Under the pieces are notes generated by a model. It made no database searches. It saw only the letters and a program-made list of their open reading frames with translations, and was not told where the DNA came from. From assembly GCA_932294295.1 (NCBI GenBank), contig OW028579.1, forward strand, positions 5,726,370 to 5,790,369: a stretch of 64,000 bases of DNA, in the 5' to 3' direction. The position numbers and the translations under genes are program-made. Positions 8,991-19,213 of the stretch are shown here, piece by piece. Every line of letters begins with the position of its first letter. Position 1 is the stretch's first letter. Source of the stretch: Alitta virens. Its lineage: Eukaryota > Annelida > Polychaeta > Phyllodocida > Nereididae.

Positions 8991-9386
8991 TCAGTATTTT
9001 TTATTTTTATTTTTTTTTTATCTGTATATAATTTTTTAATATTTCTGTCTGTATGTGTGTGTGTGTGTGTGTGTGTGTGGCTGCTGAGCTTTTTTTAATA
9101 AATGATATCAATATAAGCAATGACTTTAATTTCTGTATAAACATTTCGCAATACGGGCTACACGAGTATGAGCTAAACAAAAAGCATGAGTAAATGAAAA
9201 TAAATAAAGAAAAAAGGTGGGAGTTACACCTCTAGACAAACCAAAAAAAAAAAAAAGAAGATGTATAACTCATGAAAAAAAAAAAAAAAAAAAAAAAACT
9301 TTTTCTGCCTCTCCATCTTTTATTATTTATTTATTTTATTTTGTATTTTATTTTTTATTTTTTATAGTTTAAATGAAATACCAGCC
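8991..9386 (+). terminator. 3' UTR with AATAAA at 9097-9102, then spacer before the polymerase
   Basis: The AATAAA lies about 107 bases after the stop of the spliced gene, beyond a (GT)n run. The rest of the spacer has poly-A runs near 9243 and 9275 and an AT-rich pyrimidine tract ending TTTTTATAG at 9367. That tract could be a splice acceptor for an upstream leader of the polymerase gene. No other gene is visible. Confidence 0.6.
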
Positions 9387-12300
9387 ATGGAGCAGGGGCT
9401 TGAAGGTCTACCACTATATGAAAAGCAAGGAGAGATGCTATTTTTAGATATGCTCTATGAGCGGAATATTATTGGTGGAGGCGATATATCTATGGAGATC
9501 AATGTTGAGCAGGGGGCTGTAGAGGGGGCTGAAGGACTGGTACTTGATGAAAAACAGAGAGAGATGCTATTTTTAGACATGCTCTATGAGCAGAATATTA
9601 TCGGCGAAGGTGATATATCCAGGGGTGTCAATGTTGAGCAGGAGGCTGAAGAGGGGGTTGAAGGTGACATAGAACCTCACATGATTTTTGATGGCCCCGA
9701 TTATGTGGTGAATTTCCACAGGCATATTGAAGTAAGGAATGTTAAAGACATAGAGTTTGATGGGGGCATTGCTCGTGAGACGGTGTACAGGGTTCATTTT
9801 AATGTTAACTGGGCCGGTGTAAATCTTCGTGATATCATGGGTGGACTCGAGGAGGTGCTAGAAGCAATTATTGCAAGGCTCCATGAGAGCTATAGCAGTC
9901 ATGACCTTGTCAGATTTTTCATACAGAATGAGGCATTTTATAGCCCCCACACCACAGGCTTAATACCCCTCCATCAGCTCACCATTTTCAAGATCATTGA
10001 GCTCATGGAAAGTCTACTGCAGTCAGATGAAGACCTGTATTTAGATGAACCACTGGAAATTCATGTAGGCATCATCAGAAACCCCCTGGCAGCCGGTGTG
10101 AGCACTGGTGTTAATTACATAGAAGACCTACGTAGGCTGAAAAGCATATGCGAAATAAAAAACAGGGACAACCTATGCTTAGCCAGGGCTATAGTTGTTG
10201 GAGTGGCAAAGGCCAATGTTGATGCAACCCCAAAGACTGACAAACAATTGTATGAGAGTGCCCTGAATGAGTACAAAAGGGTTCAGCATGGTCAGAAAAA
10301 AGCTCAAACCATTGAAGCTCAGAGGCTACACACTGCTGCAGGATTTGACCTGAAATATGTACCATCTTTTACAGACATACCATCTTTCGAGAGAGTGGCT
10401 AACACGCGTGTGGTAGTTTTTGGTCGTGGCTCAAGTGCTAGGCCTCTCTATGTTGGTGATGATCACAGACAGAGAACTGTTTATTTACTGTACGAATGTG
10501 AGCCTCTAGATAAGAAGGCAGTAGGCCACTTCCACACCATAACTAAGGTGAACTGTATCTTCGCCAAGTCTTCCTTTTGTGAGAAATGTCTGAAGGCCTA
10601 TGATGCGAGATATGGTCACACTGGTTGTGACCAGTGCCCCTCGTGTAAAGGCGAGTCATGTGTGGTAATCAGCGCAGAGAAGCACAGCTGTCCAACTTGC
10701 AATCGCTTTATGCGCTCTGACGCCTGCAGCAGGCGCCATCATGAAAATGGTACCTGCTCCAGCTCCCACAGATGCAGAGGTTGCGGTGTGTTCCACAAGT
10801 CCGGCGATGATCATAAATGCGGTACTCGTGAATGCAGCATTTGTAAAAAGCTGGTGACTGGAGTGCATTTCTGTTACATCAGACAACAAAAACCAAAGGC
10901 TGTGTCTTGTAAGTACATCTTCGCAGACTTCGAAGCTGACCCCACGGGAAAATTTCATTTACCCAACCTGCTTGTAGCACACTGGGAGTGCTCACACTGC
11001 ATCGAGCTGAGTTACCGTGACAACCCTCGATGCTCGCACTGCGGCACTGCATGTGCCAAATGCTCACCCAGTGTATCTGGTAATACACCCAGAGGACATG
11101 ATGAGCGTGAGCTGTGCATGAAAGGGCGTGACTGTGGTAGGCGAGGGGTGTCCTTTTTTGGAGATGATGCAGCCACAGACTTCTGTCAGTTCCTGTTTAG
11201 ACGCGAATTTGAGGGCTACACACTCATTTTCCACAATGGCCAGGCGTACGACGCCTACTTTATGGCGAAATACATATTCAGCACAATGAGGAAGCTGCCG
11301 AGAGTCATCTACAGAGGCAGTAAAATTGTAGCTATTGATGCAGGGAAATTCCGTGTTATTGACTCCTTAAACTTCTTGACATTTCCTCTTGCTCAGATGC
11401 CCAAAGTCTTTGGTCTGAAGGGTGTTAAAAAGGGGACATTTCCAGTCTTTTTCAACCAGAAGGAAATGTGGGACTTTGTGGGCCCCATACCTCACCCATA
11501 CTGCTACAGAGTGAACAGAATGAAATCAAAAGCAAGGGAAGAGTTCATGGCCTGGTATAAGCAGCAGAGGGGCAAGGTCTTTGATTTCAAGAAGGAAATA
11601 ATGGCTTATTGCGAAGATGATGTCAACATTCTGCAGGAGAGCTGCAATGCATTCAGAAGCTGGCTCATAAGCATAACATCTAGAGAGGAAGTGGTAGATG
11701 TGGGTGAAGGAGGAGAGACATTGTCTCAGCTAGTTGGCATAGACCCCTTCCAGTATAACACGCTGGCCAGTGTATGCATGGCAACTTATCGCCACATGTT
11801 CCTGACTGAAAAGTACTCGATCACCCTGGAAGACGACACCAAGGTTGTAGGGCACTTGCAAAATGCCCAGCTGAGTCTTGTAGGGCAGGATGGAAGAGCG
11901 GTGAACCCGAGTACAGCAGAGATAAAGAGCATGGAATTTGTTTCAACTCCCTTCGCTAGAATGCCCTCTTGTGGCTTCGGTGGACTTGACGCTCACAGCC
12001 GTGTATCAATCATCTGGCTTGAGTATGAAGCACTGACACGTGACTTGACCATTCTCCATGCACGCAATGGCGGTGAGCATAAGGTTATAAATCAGACACG
12101 TGATGGATGGTTGAAGCTTGATGGCTATCACGTTGATCAGGTGACAGGCAAAGAGACTGCCTGGGAATTTCACGGCTGCGTGTACCACGGGTGCAGGAGG
12201 TGTTTCGGGGGTCCAAACACACCTGCCAATGTCAGACACCCTCACACTGGTGAAAGCCTGAAATCACTCTATAGGAGAACTGAGGCCCGACTTGTGTACC

Positions 12301-13814
12301 TGAGAAGTGAGCTGAACATAGAGGTCCACGTCATGTGGGAATGTGAATTTAAACAGCTACTAGAGACGAGTGAGGCACTGAGGGAGGTTGAGCAAAACTG
12401 TGAACTGCTACCGCGACTGGATCCGAGGGCAGCTTTTTACGGCGGCCGAGTGAATGCTGTGAAGCTCTACCACGAGGCTCAGGAAGGAAAGAGGATAGGT
12501 TATGTGGACATTTGCTCCTTATATCCCATGGTCTTGAAAAATGATGTTTTCCCTGTTGGTATTCCGGAGGTGATCATTGACCCCCCTCCTCAGGATATTG
12601 GCAAGTACTTTGGCATAGTACAGGCACGCGTAAGACCTCCTAGAGGCCTCTACCACCCCTGCTTGCCCCTGCGTGTTGGTGGGAAGCTCCTGTTCCCTCT
12701 CTGTAGTAGGTGTGCACGTAACTCATCACAGGAGCCCTGCAGGTGTCCGGACACAGAGCGTGACCTGGTAGGCACTTGGACTTCCATTGATCTGCGTGAT
12801 GCCCTCAGCGTTGGTTACACTATTGTTAAAGTATTTGAGATATACCACTTTGAGGAAACAGCCAAATTCGACAAGACCCAGGCCACACCGGGTCTGTTTT
12901 CTGATTACGTGAACTTGTTCCTGAAAGGGAAGCAGGAAGCATCTGGGTGGCCTTCCGATGACATGACTGACGCCGAGAAAACAGAGTATATAGACCAGTA
13001 TGAGTCTGTTGAGGGCATTCGACTTGACACACAGAACATTTCTTACAACCCCGGGAAAAGGGCCACAAATAAGCTTCTCTTGAACAGCTTCTGGGGGAAA
13101 TTCGGGGAAAATAATAATCACAGAACACACAAACTAGCTGAGACTGGGGCTGACATTTTCAAACTACTGGTCAACCCGTCTATCTCTCTCAAGGGCATGC
13201 ACGTGCTGGATAGCAATCGTTGTATGCTCGAGTATACGCACACTGAAGGCTTCCTCCCTGAAATGCCTCATGTGAATGTTTTTATAGCTGCTTTCACAAC
13301 GGCTAATGCAAGGAGTAGACTTTTCAATGTCCTGCATAACTTAGGTCGTAGGGTTCTCTATTTCGACACTGACAGTGTTGTGTATGAATACACTGAGGGA
13401 GATACCACCCAATATACACCAGACATGGGGGACCATTTGGGGCAGTGGACAAATGAATTGAAGGCCAATCAGTTCATCTCGCGCTTTGTCAGCAGTGGCC
13501 CCAAATCATATGCGTACTTGACTAATGACGACGACCGGACCACTAAGCTCAAAGGGTTCACCTTAAATCACGAAGTATGCAAACTTCTCAACTTCGACAG
13601 TATTTGCAGACTAGTGTTGTTTTGGGCTGATCCAGACAACAATTCACTACCTGACGAAGAACAGCCGCGTGTGGAGGTACCATACAGTAAAATACGTAGA
13701 GACAAGTATGCTTTCAAGCTTTTTAATAGAGATGAGATTAAGAAATTCAGAGTAACCTACTCGAAGAGATGTTTAGTGCTAGGTACATATGACACCCTGC
13801 CTTTTGGTTTTTAG
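9387..13814 (+). CDS. Protein-primed DNA polymerase B with exonuclease domain (Polinton POLB)
   Basis: A 1475-aa intact polymerase. The 3'-5' exonuclease motifs are DFEA (Asp514), FHNG...YD (Asn617, Asp622) and YCEDD (Tyr741, Asp745). The polymerase motifs are DICSLYP (Asp1041), KLLLNSFWG (Lys1229-Gly1237) and YFDTDS (Asp1327, Asp1329). It replicates the element with a protein primer. The long N-terminal part carries a tandem duplication (6-91), a region at about 255-385 with Cys264 in DNLCLARAI and His381/His383 in GHFHTI that recalls OTU-like proteases, and a Cys/His-rich zinc-binding cluster at about 397-500. The start Met is the first in frame after the AT-rich leader. Confidence 0.95.
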   Translation: MEQGLEGLPLYEKQGEMLFLDMLYERNIIGGGDISMEINVEQGAVEGAEGLVLDEKQREMLFLDMLYEQNIIGEGDISRGVNVEQEAEEGVEGDIEPHMIFDGPDYVVNFHRHIEVRNVKDIEFDGGIARETVYRVHFNVNWAGVNLRDIMGGLEEVLEAIIARLHESYSSHDLVRFFIQNEAFYSPHTTGLIPLHQLTIFKIIELMESLLQSDEDLYLDEPLEIHVGIIRNPLAAGVSTGVNYIEDLRRLKSICEIKNRDNLCLARAIVVGVAKANVDATPKTDKQLYESALNEYKRVQHGQKKAQTIEAQRLHTAAGFDLKYVPSFTDIPSFERVANTRVVVFGRGSSARPLYVGDDHRQRTVYLLYECEPLDKKAVGHFHTITKVNCIFAKSSFCEKCLKAYDARYGHTGCDQCPSCKGESCVVISAEKHSCPTCNRFMRSDACSRRHHENGTCSSSHRCRGCGVFHKSGDDHKCGTRECSICKKLVTGVHFCYIRQQKPKAVSCKYIFADFEADPTGKFHLPNLLVAHWECSHCIELSYRDNPRCSHCGTACAKCSPSVSGNTPRGHDERELCMKGRDCGRRGVSFFGDDAATDFCQFLFRREFEGYTLIFHNGQAYDAYFMAKYIFSTMRKLPRVIYRGSKIVAIDAGKFRVIDSLNFLTFPLAQMPKVFGLKGVKKGTFPVFFNQKEMWDFVGPIPHPYCYRVNRMKSKAREEFMAWYKQQRGKVFDFKKEIMAYCEDDVNILQESCNAFRSWLISITSREEVVDVGEGGETLSQLVGIDPFQYNTLASVCMATYRHMFLTEKYSITLEDDTKVVGHLQNAQLSLVGQDGRAVNPSTAEIKSMEFVSTPFARMPSCGFGGLDAHSRVSIIWLEYEALTRDLTILHARNGGEHKVINQTRDGWLKLDGYHVDQVTGKETAWEFHGCVYHGCRRCFGGPNTPANVRHPHTGESLKSLYRRTEARLVYLRSELNIEVHVMWECEFKQLLETSEALREVEQNCELLPRLDPRAAFYGGRVNAVKLYHEAQEGKRIGYVDICSLYPMVLKNDVFPVGIPEVIIDPPPQDIGKYFGIVQARVRPPRGLYHPCLPLRVGGKLLFPLCSRCARNSSQEPCRCPDTERDLVGTWTSIDLRDALSVGYTIVKVFEIYHFEETAKFDKTQATPGLFSDYVNLFLKGKQEASGWPSDDMTDAEKTEYIDQYESVEGIRLDTQNISYNPGKRATNKLLLNSFWGKFGENNNHRTHKLAETGADIFKLLVNPSISLKGMHVLDSNRCMLEYTHTEGFLPEMPHVNVFIAAFTTANARSRLFNVLHNLGRRVLYFDTDSVVYEYTEGDTTQYTPDMGDHLGQWTNELKANQFISRFVSSGPKSYAYLTNDDDRTTKLKGFTLNHEVCKLLNFDSICRLVLFWADPDNNSLPDEEQPRVEVPYSKIRRDKYAFKLFNRDEIKKFRVTYSKRCLVLGTYDTLPFGF
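9402..9659 (+). repeat. 129-bp in-frame tandem duplication in the polymerase N-terminus
   Basis: Two 43-residue units (residues 6-48 and 49-91) both contain EMLFLDMLYE, NIIG, GDIS and NVEQ. The copies differ at several positions and keep the reading frame. Confidence 0.9.
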
Positions 13815-14476
13815 ATGAAATTAGCTCAATTATCCTTAGCTTTACTCCCTCAAATCATCATTTTTCAAGCTCATAGATATAGTCAACACTGTAATTTTTA
13901 GTATGCTCGTTTAATGTATTATTGATTGATTGAGTGATTGATTGATTAATTGATTGATTGACTGACTGACTGACTGACTGATTGCAGCTCATTATATAAA
14001 ATAGCTCAGTCTGTGAGATACTTACAAGTAGACTAGAAATATTCTGGTGGAGTGTTTTTTTTTTTTTTTTGTTTTTTTTTTTTTAGTAGCATGTGAAAAT
14101 TAACTCGTATGCAGGTAGAACAAAATAGATTTCATTGTATGTGTACATCTGAGAATGAATTATACAATTACGGTTATTATTATTATTATTATATATCATC
14201 GGTAATTGTTATTATTATTATTACTATTATAATGTCAATACTGCAGAAATATTACAATTGACTATCAGTACTCAAATGTACTGTCATTAACGTGCTTCGG
14301 GTTAATAAATTACTGATTTTAAACATATTCACTTGGTTGTATTGTGTTGATTGATTGTTTGATTACCATTCACTCAGTAGGCAGAAATGCTCCTGACCTC
14401 TGAATTGTAACTAAGGGTAACATGCTTCAGGTTAATAAATTACTGATTTTAAACATATTCACATAGTTGTATTGTG

Positions 14477-14514
<38 letters not shown>

Positions 14515-15041
14515 ACCAGTCACTCAGTAGCCGGAAATGCTCATGGCCTCTGCATTGTAGCTAAGAGTGTGGAAATGCTCATGTCCTCTACATTGTAACT
14601 AAGAGTGAAATCATGAGCTAATAAATACACTGCTGATTGAGATGCAAGAGTGTCACGGTGAAGCACCACCACAACCGCTTTACATACGAATCACCTGAGT
14701 GTTCCTAGAGTTGACCACAGTGAATATGAGGTGAAAGTTAAGTGCCTCCTATGCTTTTGGACAGCAGAAAATATTCCATGCTTTTTTTTTTTGGATAGTA
14801 CAAACATTTCTTTTCAAGAGTGAAATAAATCACATTTCCATAAAACCTAATGAGATGTGATAGCCTTTTCATAATGAAATTCACAGGCACCCTTCTATTT
14901 TCTCTAGTGTAAAAAAATGGCACAAGGAGATAGATTCAAAGTTCAAATTTTTATTTTATTTCGTAAAAAAAAAAAAAAAAAAAACACAGTGAAGACAAAA
15001 TGATACAGCGGTGTCTCAGTTGTACATTGACTAAATACATA
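13815..15041. other. Polymerase 3' region with repeats, no gene seen
   Basis: After the polymerase stop come TTGA/CTGA tetranucleotide runs (about 13917-13983), poly-T, and an imperfect direct repeat of about 120-130 bases (about 14290-14400 and 14410-14550, with a partial third copy to about 14620). The shared segment contains GTTAATAAATTACTG with AATAAA at 14304 and 14434, possible polymerase polyadenylation sites. Poly-A/T near 14960 marks the 3' side of the PC4-like gene. Confidence 0.6.
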
Positions 15042-16100
15042 CTAGCTCGACATAGGTTGAGGAGCACTATTGGTAATTTTTGACTTCTTTACAATCTTTT
15101 GGTAGCAAAAATCGAGCAACCGAAAGGTCAATTCAGTAGGTGGTGACACAGTACATTGAGCAAGAGTTTCCTTGGATCTCTCAATTCCACCGATATACAC
15201 AAATATGTCATATACGTCGCTCATAAAATACAGTCTTTTATGGTTCAGGGATACAGCGATTCGCTCAGCAATCCTCAAGATATCATTTTTGGTCACTTTC
15301 AGTAGAGCATCCTCGATCTCATCACGAGTAGGGCACTGAAGCATCAAGTCGGACCATGAATGACCGGTTTTATCTAACACCTGATTGCAGAATACGTGCT
15401 CCAGAATTTCCATTTTACTCGCTCGATGTACGTCCAATTCGATTATGACGTATTCGTACTTCTGGCCATCAGTGGGGAGCCCGGCGAGGTAGCCCTTGAC
15501 ACTGTCGTCGCAATCTTTACGAGTGGGGAATAAAGTGTGTGACTTCATTCCACGCATTTCGACACTCCACTGGTATGCCTTGACTGTAACTGCCTCTTCT
15601 GGATTAGCTGCATCTCCCTTTCCATCCTTTGGTGGAGTAATGATAACTTGGTAAATATTGTCCATAGCTCCGTGGAATTTTTCGTATTCTTCTTTGCGGA
15701 GATTAATAGTTTTGCTGTGGTGACATTCACGAACGTCTGTGAGTGTTTCCTGCTCAGTTTTTGGATGTAGAAAGGAGATATAGTGCACTGGTTCCTTGTC
15801 ACTCCTCTCGAACTTAGTGATCATCACGAATTGTCTCTTGGTTAGACTCAGCTGCTTTGCTTCACCCTTAACCAGGGCATTTTGAAATTCAGTAGAGGCC
15901 TCCTTCAGTTTCTCAAAGGACTTCTTTGCGATGTGTACATTCCTCCATTTGGATGTGTCACAGCTGTAGCGCGACACAGTGACATAACCTGACTTGTATT
16001 GCTGAGCAGCATGAGCGATTACTCGAGTGTGTTCTGACAAACAGAGAGTAAGTCCATTGGATCCCTGAGGAGTTTGAGTGTTCAGTTGACTGGCTGCCAT
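15042..16100 (-). CDS. Polinton protein with PC4-like ssDNA-binding repeats (tentative)
   Basis: About 352 aa from MAASQLNT (16100), whose context is better than the Met at 16202 that would add a low-complexity His/Thr leader. Two segments resemble the strand-then-helix core of the PC4/p15 single-strand DNA-binding family: WRNVHIAKKSFEKLKE (about 60-75) and KTINLRKEEYEKFHGAMDNI (about 135-155). Each follows beta-rich sequence. A role in element replication or transcription would fit, but the family call is from pattern only. The C-terminal half is helical with no recognised motif. No breaks are seen. Confidence 0.6.
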   Translation of the reverse strand: MAASQLNTQTPQGSNGLTLCLSEHTRVIAHAAQQYKSGYVTVSRYSCDTSKWRNVHIAKKSFEKLKEASTEFQNALVKGEAKQLSLTKRQFVMITKFERSDKEPVHYISFLHPKTEQETLTDVRECHHSKTINLRKEEYEKFHGAMDNIYQVIITPPKDGKGDAANPEEAVTVKAYQWSVEMRGMKSHTLFPTRKDCDDSVKGYLAGLPTDGQKYEYVIIELDVHRASKMEILEHVFCNQVLDKTGHSWSDLMLQCPTRDEIEDALLKVTKNDILRIAERIAVSLNHKRLYFMSDVYDIFVYIGGIERSKETLAQCTVSPPTELTFRLLDFCYQKIVKKSKITNSAPQPMSS

Positions 16101-16319
16101 GATGTACTTGTGTGTGTGTGTGTGTGCGTGTATCTTTTCAAGTGCTGAAGTGAATGCTTGAAGGTTGCTAGAGCTGAGGCATTTATACTCACTGTAGAGC
16201 ATTCGTCGGAAGGACGTCTATGCTGTAGGGTATGTCTCATTGATATATTCACGGCATCATGAGCTTTGACCAATCATAGTGCATGAATGAAAAAACAAAT
16301 AGCCTCAAGGGTGCAGACA

Positions 16320-16655
16320 CTAGCGCCGCCTCTTGGACAGCGTCGGAGCCGGCAGCATTATTCCCATGGATGAGGACAAGAGAGCAGTCCACAAATTACT
16401 ATCTCCATTACCAAGAGACAGATTGACTATGCATGTAAGGATGACAATGTAGAGAATTACAACTTGACAAATAAAAATCACTTCATTTTTGGGTATGATG
16501 CGTCCGAATATCTCCCACTGACTATAGCTCCTGGTAGAGTTCATGTCCACATTGCTTGAAATTAGTGCGTCATGAAAATGTTCAGTATTTTCATGTTTAA
16601 CCTCTGTAGGTACAGCAGCAGAGAGGTATTTTTCTGTTACGTCCTCACCCTCCAT
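16320..16655 (-). CDS. Small Polinton membrane protein
   Basis: About 111 aa from MEGEDVTEKYL (16655), or 128 aa from the first Met at 16706. One strong hydrophobic segment, VIFICQVVILYIVILTCIV, is followed by NLSLGNGDSNLWTALLSS, MLPAPTLSK and a basic end. This arrangement (one span, NLS/TxG, LWTALLSS, L-P-x-P) recurs in small hypothetical proteins of other Polintons. It may sit in a host or virion membrane. Function unknown. It is the last ORF of the element on this side. Confidence 0.75.
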   Translation of the reverse strand: MEGEDVTEKYLSAAVPTEVKHENTEHFHDALISSNVDMNSTRSYSQWEIFGRIIPKNEVIFICQVVILYIVILTCIVNLSLGNGDSNLWTALLSSSMGIMLPAPTLSKRRR

Positions 16656-17572
16656 GGTTGTAAGATAAACTGAACAGCAATACTCACTACAACCATTCTT
16701 ATTCAAGTTCTTATTATTTTCATTATTATTATTATTATTACTGATAATTTTCTGTAAAGGTTAACTAAATGTAACCACCTCAGGGCGTCAACACACCTGT
16801 GCTTAACAGCCTACGGCTGCAGTGAGACCTGCTCGTATAGCCCCAGGGCACCCGCATGATCAGAGGCTGATGCCCCAGGCCCTAGCAGGAGTCCTTTGAT
16901 CTCATAGCCTACGGCGCCGGCATTCCTTTGGCGCTATTCTGGTACTTACGTAGTGAAGCATATAAAATTGTAACTATATTACTCGTTTCAAGAAAGAATT
17001 GGCAAATTTTACTTGAGTAATTCCTTTCTGGCAGGGTAGGGTCTTAATGCCATTTCACTAACCATGTACACAAAGCCTTGCATTGCTAAATTACACTGAT
17101 ATCCGGGTATTTAACTAGCAAAACGGCTGGTGTAATTGCTGGAGAGCACTTGAGTACTCAGATATAAGACTCTTTGCATATATAAACTGTATAAAAGTGT
17201 GTGTCTGACCGATTAAACTTAAACTAAATCTGTGAGTACGCGGTTAGTGAAATGGCAGTAATGTGGAATGTTACCAAATTATCATTTTTTTACATTTTTA
17301 AATAAAATTATTTCTTTTTGAGTTGCAAGTTAAGACCTACATGTATTAAATCGACAATAAAAAGGTGGTCACCTCGAATGCTTTCGCTACATTGTGCCAC
17401 CTAAAGAACACTTAAACGGACATTAAACTCACTCGAGCAAAGTAAAATACGATGTCACAGAACAATATTTAAACCAAGAAGAATAAAATTAAACAGTAAA
17501 ACCTTGCTTAGCCAGACAATCTAAAGTAAGATGCTTCTGTATCAGTGTAAATGATACCACTCTGCATCTGAA

Positions 17573-17670
17573 CCCAGAAGGCATTCCAAATCGGGCCAGC
17601 GTCGTTTCTACATCCTTTTGATGTCGCCGACATTGCGCGGACATCAATACGATTTGGAATGCTATCTGGG
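17573..17670. repeat. Short palindromic interspersed repeat, copy 1
   Basis: A 98-bp element bounded by CCCAGAAGGCATTCCAAATC and the near-inverse GATTTGGAATGCTATCTGGG. The centre has GTCGCC/GCGCGGAC-type sequence. The same layout recurs at 31135, 46720, 48205 and 48657. Confidence 0.75.
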
Positions 17671-18027
17671 AATGCCCTATGGTGGTTCTAAGAATTTACC
17701 TCATCTCATGCCTTTTTTTGTCTATGTACTACAATAATTTTCTATTTAATATGCATTCAAATTTCAGTCAATACATATGTGTTTTAAGTTGTTACCACTA
17801 CAGCGTTGTATCTGGAGAACGAGCTGTCACAGAGGGGCTAAGGGCCCGAGCAGTTCTATGGTTAATCAAATTTCAGTCTTGTGGACTTGGTAGGTAATGC
17901 TTTAACTTAATTTTATTGGCTATCAACAGGTAAAATGCTATGCTCTTAGTTTACTGGACGTGGTTGTCATTGAGTAGGTGTCTGGTTTCTCTTCAGTTGG
18001 CTGTTTAATGTTGATCAGTCTATCAAA

Positions 18028-18213
18028 CAGATCCTAGCTCAGTGGTAGCATGCTGGGCTTCCAACTACTGAGTACCAGGTTCGATTCCTGGTGAAGCCTA
18101 TGTTGGAAGCTGTTTCATCCTTCTTCCCATAGCCATGGTCCCTGTCCATCCTAATTAGCCCATCAGGTACAGAAATATAGGACATAAAGCCCTAATCTAC
18201 CCACCACCCACCA
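18028..18213 (+). repeat. tRNA-derived SINE, family 1, copy 1
   Basis: It starts with a Pol III A-box-like TAGCTCAGTGGTAGCATGC and a B-box GGTTCGATTCC. A tRNA-unrelated body follows (AGCTGTTTCATCC, CCATGGTCCCTGTCC, ATTAGCCC, GACATAAAGCCCTAAT). Copies on the opposite strand lie at 21388, 46126 and 48476. It is not a functional tRNA gene, because the body continues and the same unit is dispersed. Confidence 0.85.
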
Positions 18214-19150
18214 TATATGCAACTACCAGACGTACTCAAGTGCTTTCAAGCAATTAAACCAGGCTATTTTCTTGCATATAAAATCAAAAAATACCTGAAG
18301 AAAGCTCGAGTGTACGTGGTTAGGGAAATGGCAGTAAGAGGTTCGAACAGTACTTTTTCCCTGAGTCGAACCGTAACTTCAGTTTTCAGAGTACAGTGCG
18401 ATTCCTTATTTTAAGGCAAGAATATTAATAGAGACTGAAGATGACATGCATGCCAAATCTTGGTTTCATATTCCAAAATAGTTGTTGGCCTTAAAAATTA
18501 TATCAAACAATGATTTCTGTACATATAACCCCCAGCCCCTTTTTCATCACCAGCAACTCTCAATGTTACTGTTACATGTTACTAATACATCACTAAATTC
18601 TCGACATGGTGATTTTAGTAATGCTTCACCACACACCCTCATCAATTATTATCTATCGCACTTTAAATTGAATTATAAAAGTCAATGCATAAACATACAG
18701 ACATATTCTTTCTAAATACACAGATACACAAATATACACATATTTCTGTTTAAAAGGGCAGAGTTCACATCAGCTTGACTTGGTCCAGCCAGATATTATT
18801 GTACAGTGTAAACTGCATTTGTACTCATCTCTGTATTAGGATGTGATTATGTTATTCTGGCTAAATAAAGACACTTGACTTGGATTCTTATCATCTTTTA
18901 CATAATTTGCTACCAGATAAAAGACTTAGAATAAGCCAGTGTTTCAAAAGCCTATTTAGTGTTAAACTAATTTGCTGGGGCTTGTTTATTAATATTTAAC
19001 TGTCAATAACTTATGTTTTTTAAAACAAATGAACTTATTACTTGCTGTTTCTGTTTCTGTAGCATTGCTGTATACTATCATTGTATTTCTAACCTTGGAA
19101 CAAATCCTATAGAAAATAAGGTATAACCACCATTCGTTTATCACATTTTG

Positions 19151-19156
19151 TTTATT
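19151..19156 (-). terminator. Polyadenylation signal of tyrosinase A
   Basis: AATAAA on the minus strand, about 58 bases past the stop codon at 19214. Confidence 0.6.
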
Positions 19157-19213
19157 AATACTACACACAAAGAATTCATATCCTTACTGTAAAACAGTTT
19201 ATATATACGGACT

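Larger units (their letters stand above)
1..16760. mobile_element. Polinton/Maverick self-synthesising DNA transposon (virus-like)
   Basis: The block contains the Polinton hallmark set: adenain-like protease, double-jelly-roll major capsid protein, penton, retroviral-type integrase, packaging ATPase and protein-primed DNA polymerase B. It also has several small element-specific ORFs. Morphogenesis genes read leftward, the polymerase rightward, and a PC4-like gene and membrane protein lie at the right end. Every long ORF is uninterrupted. I could not find terminal inverted repeats or a 6-bp target duplication. The left end is only AT-rich microsatellite and may be cut by the window start. The right limit is set loosely just past the last ORF. 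Confidence 0.93.
16707..19213. other. Intergenic region between Polinton and tyrosinase A
   Basis: No gene is visible. It holds a TTA microsatellite near 16722-16740, a moderately GC-rich block (about 16785-16950, with GCCTACGGC twice) of unknown nature, a short palindromic repeat (17573-17670) and a SINE (18028-18213). The small ORFs here lack codon structure or conserved motifs. Confidence 0.6.

Noticed and set aside
1..16960. Polinton terminal inverted repeats
   Set aside because: Only TAA/TTA microsatellite similarity was seen between the left edge and 16.7 kb, not enough to define ends.
18028..18110. tRNA gene
   Set aside because: A-box and B-box are present, but the unit continues into a dispersed body and recurs in several copies, so it is a SINE.
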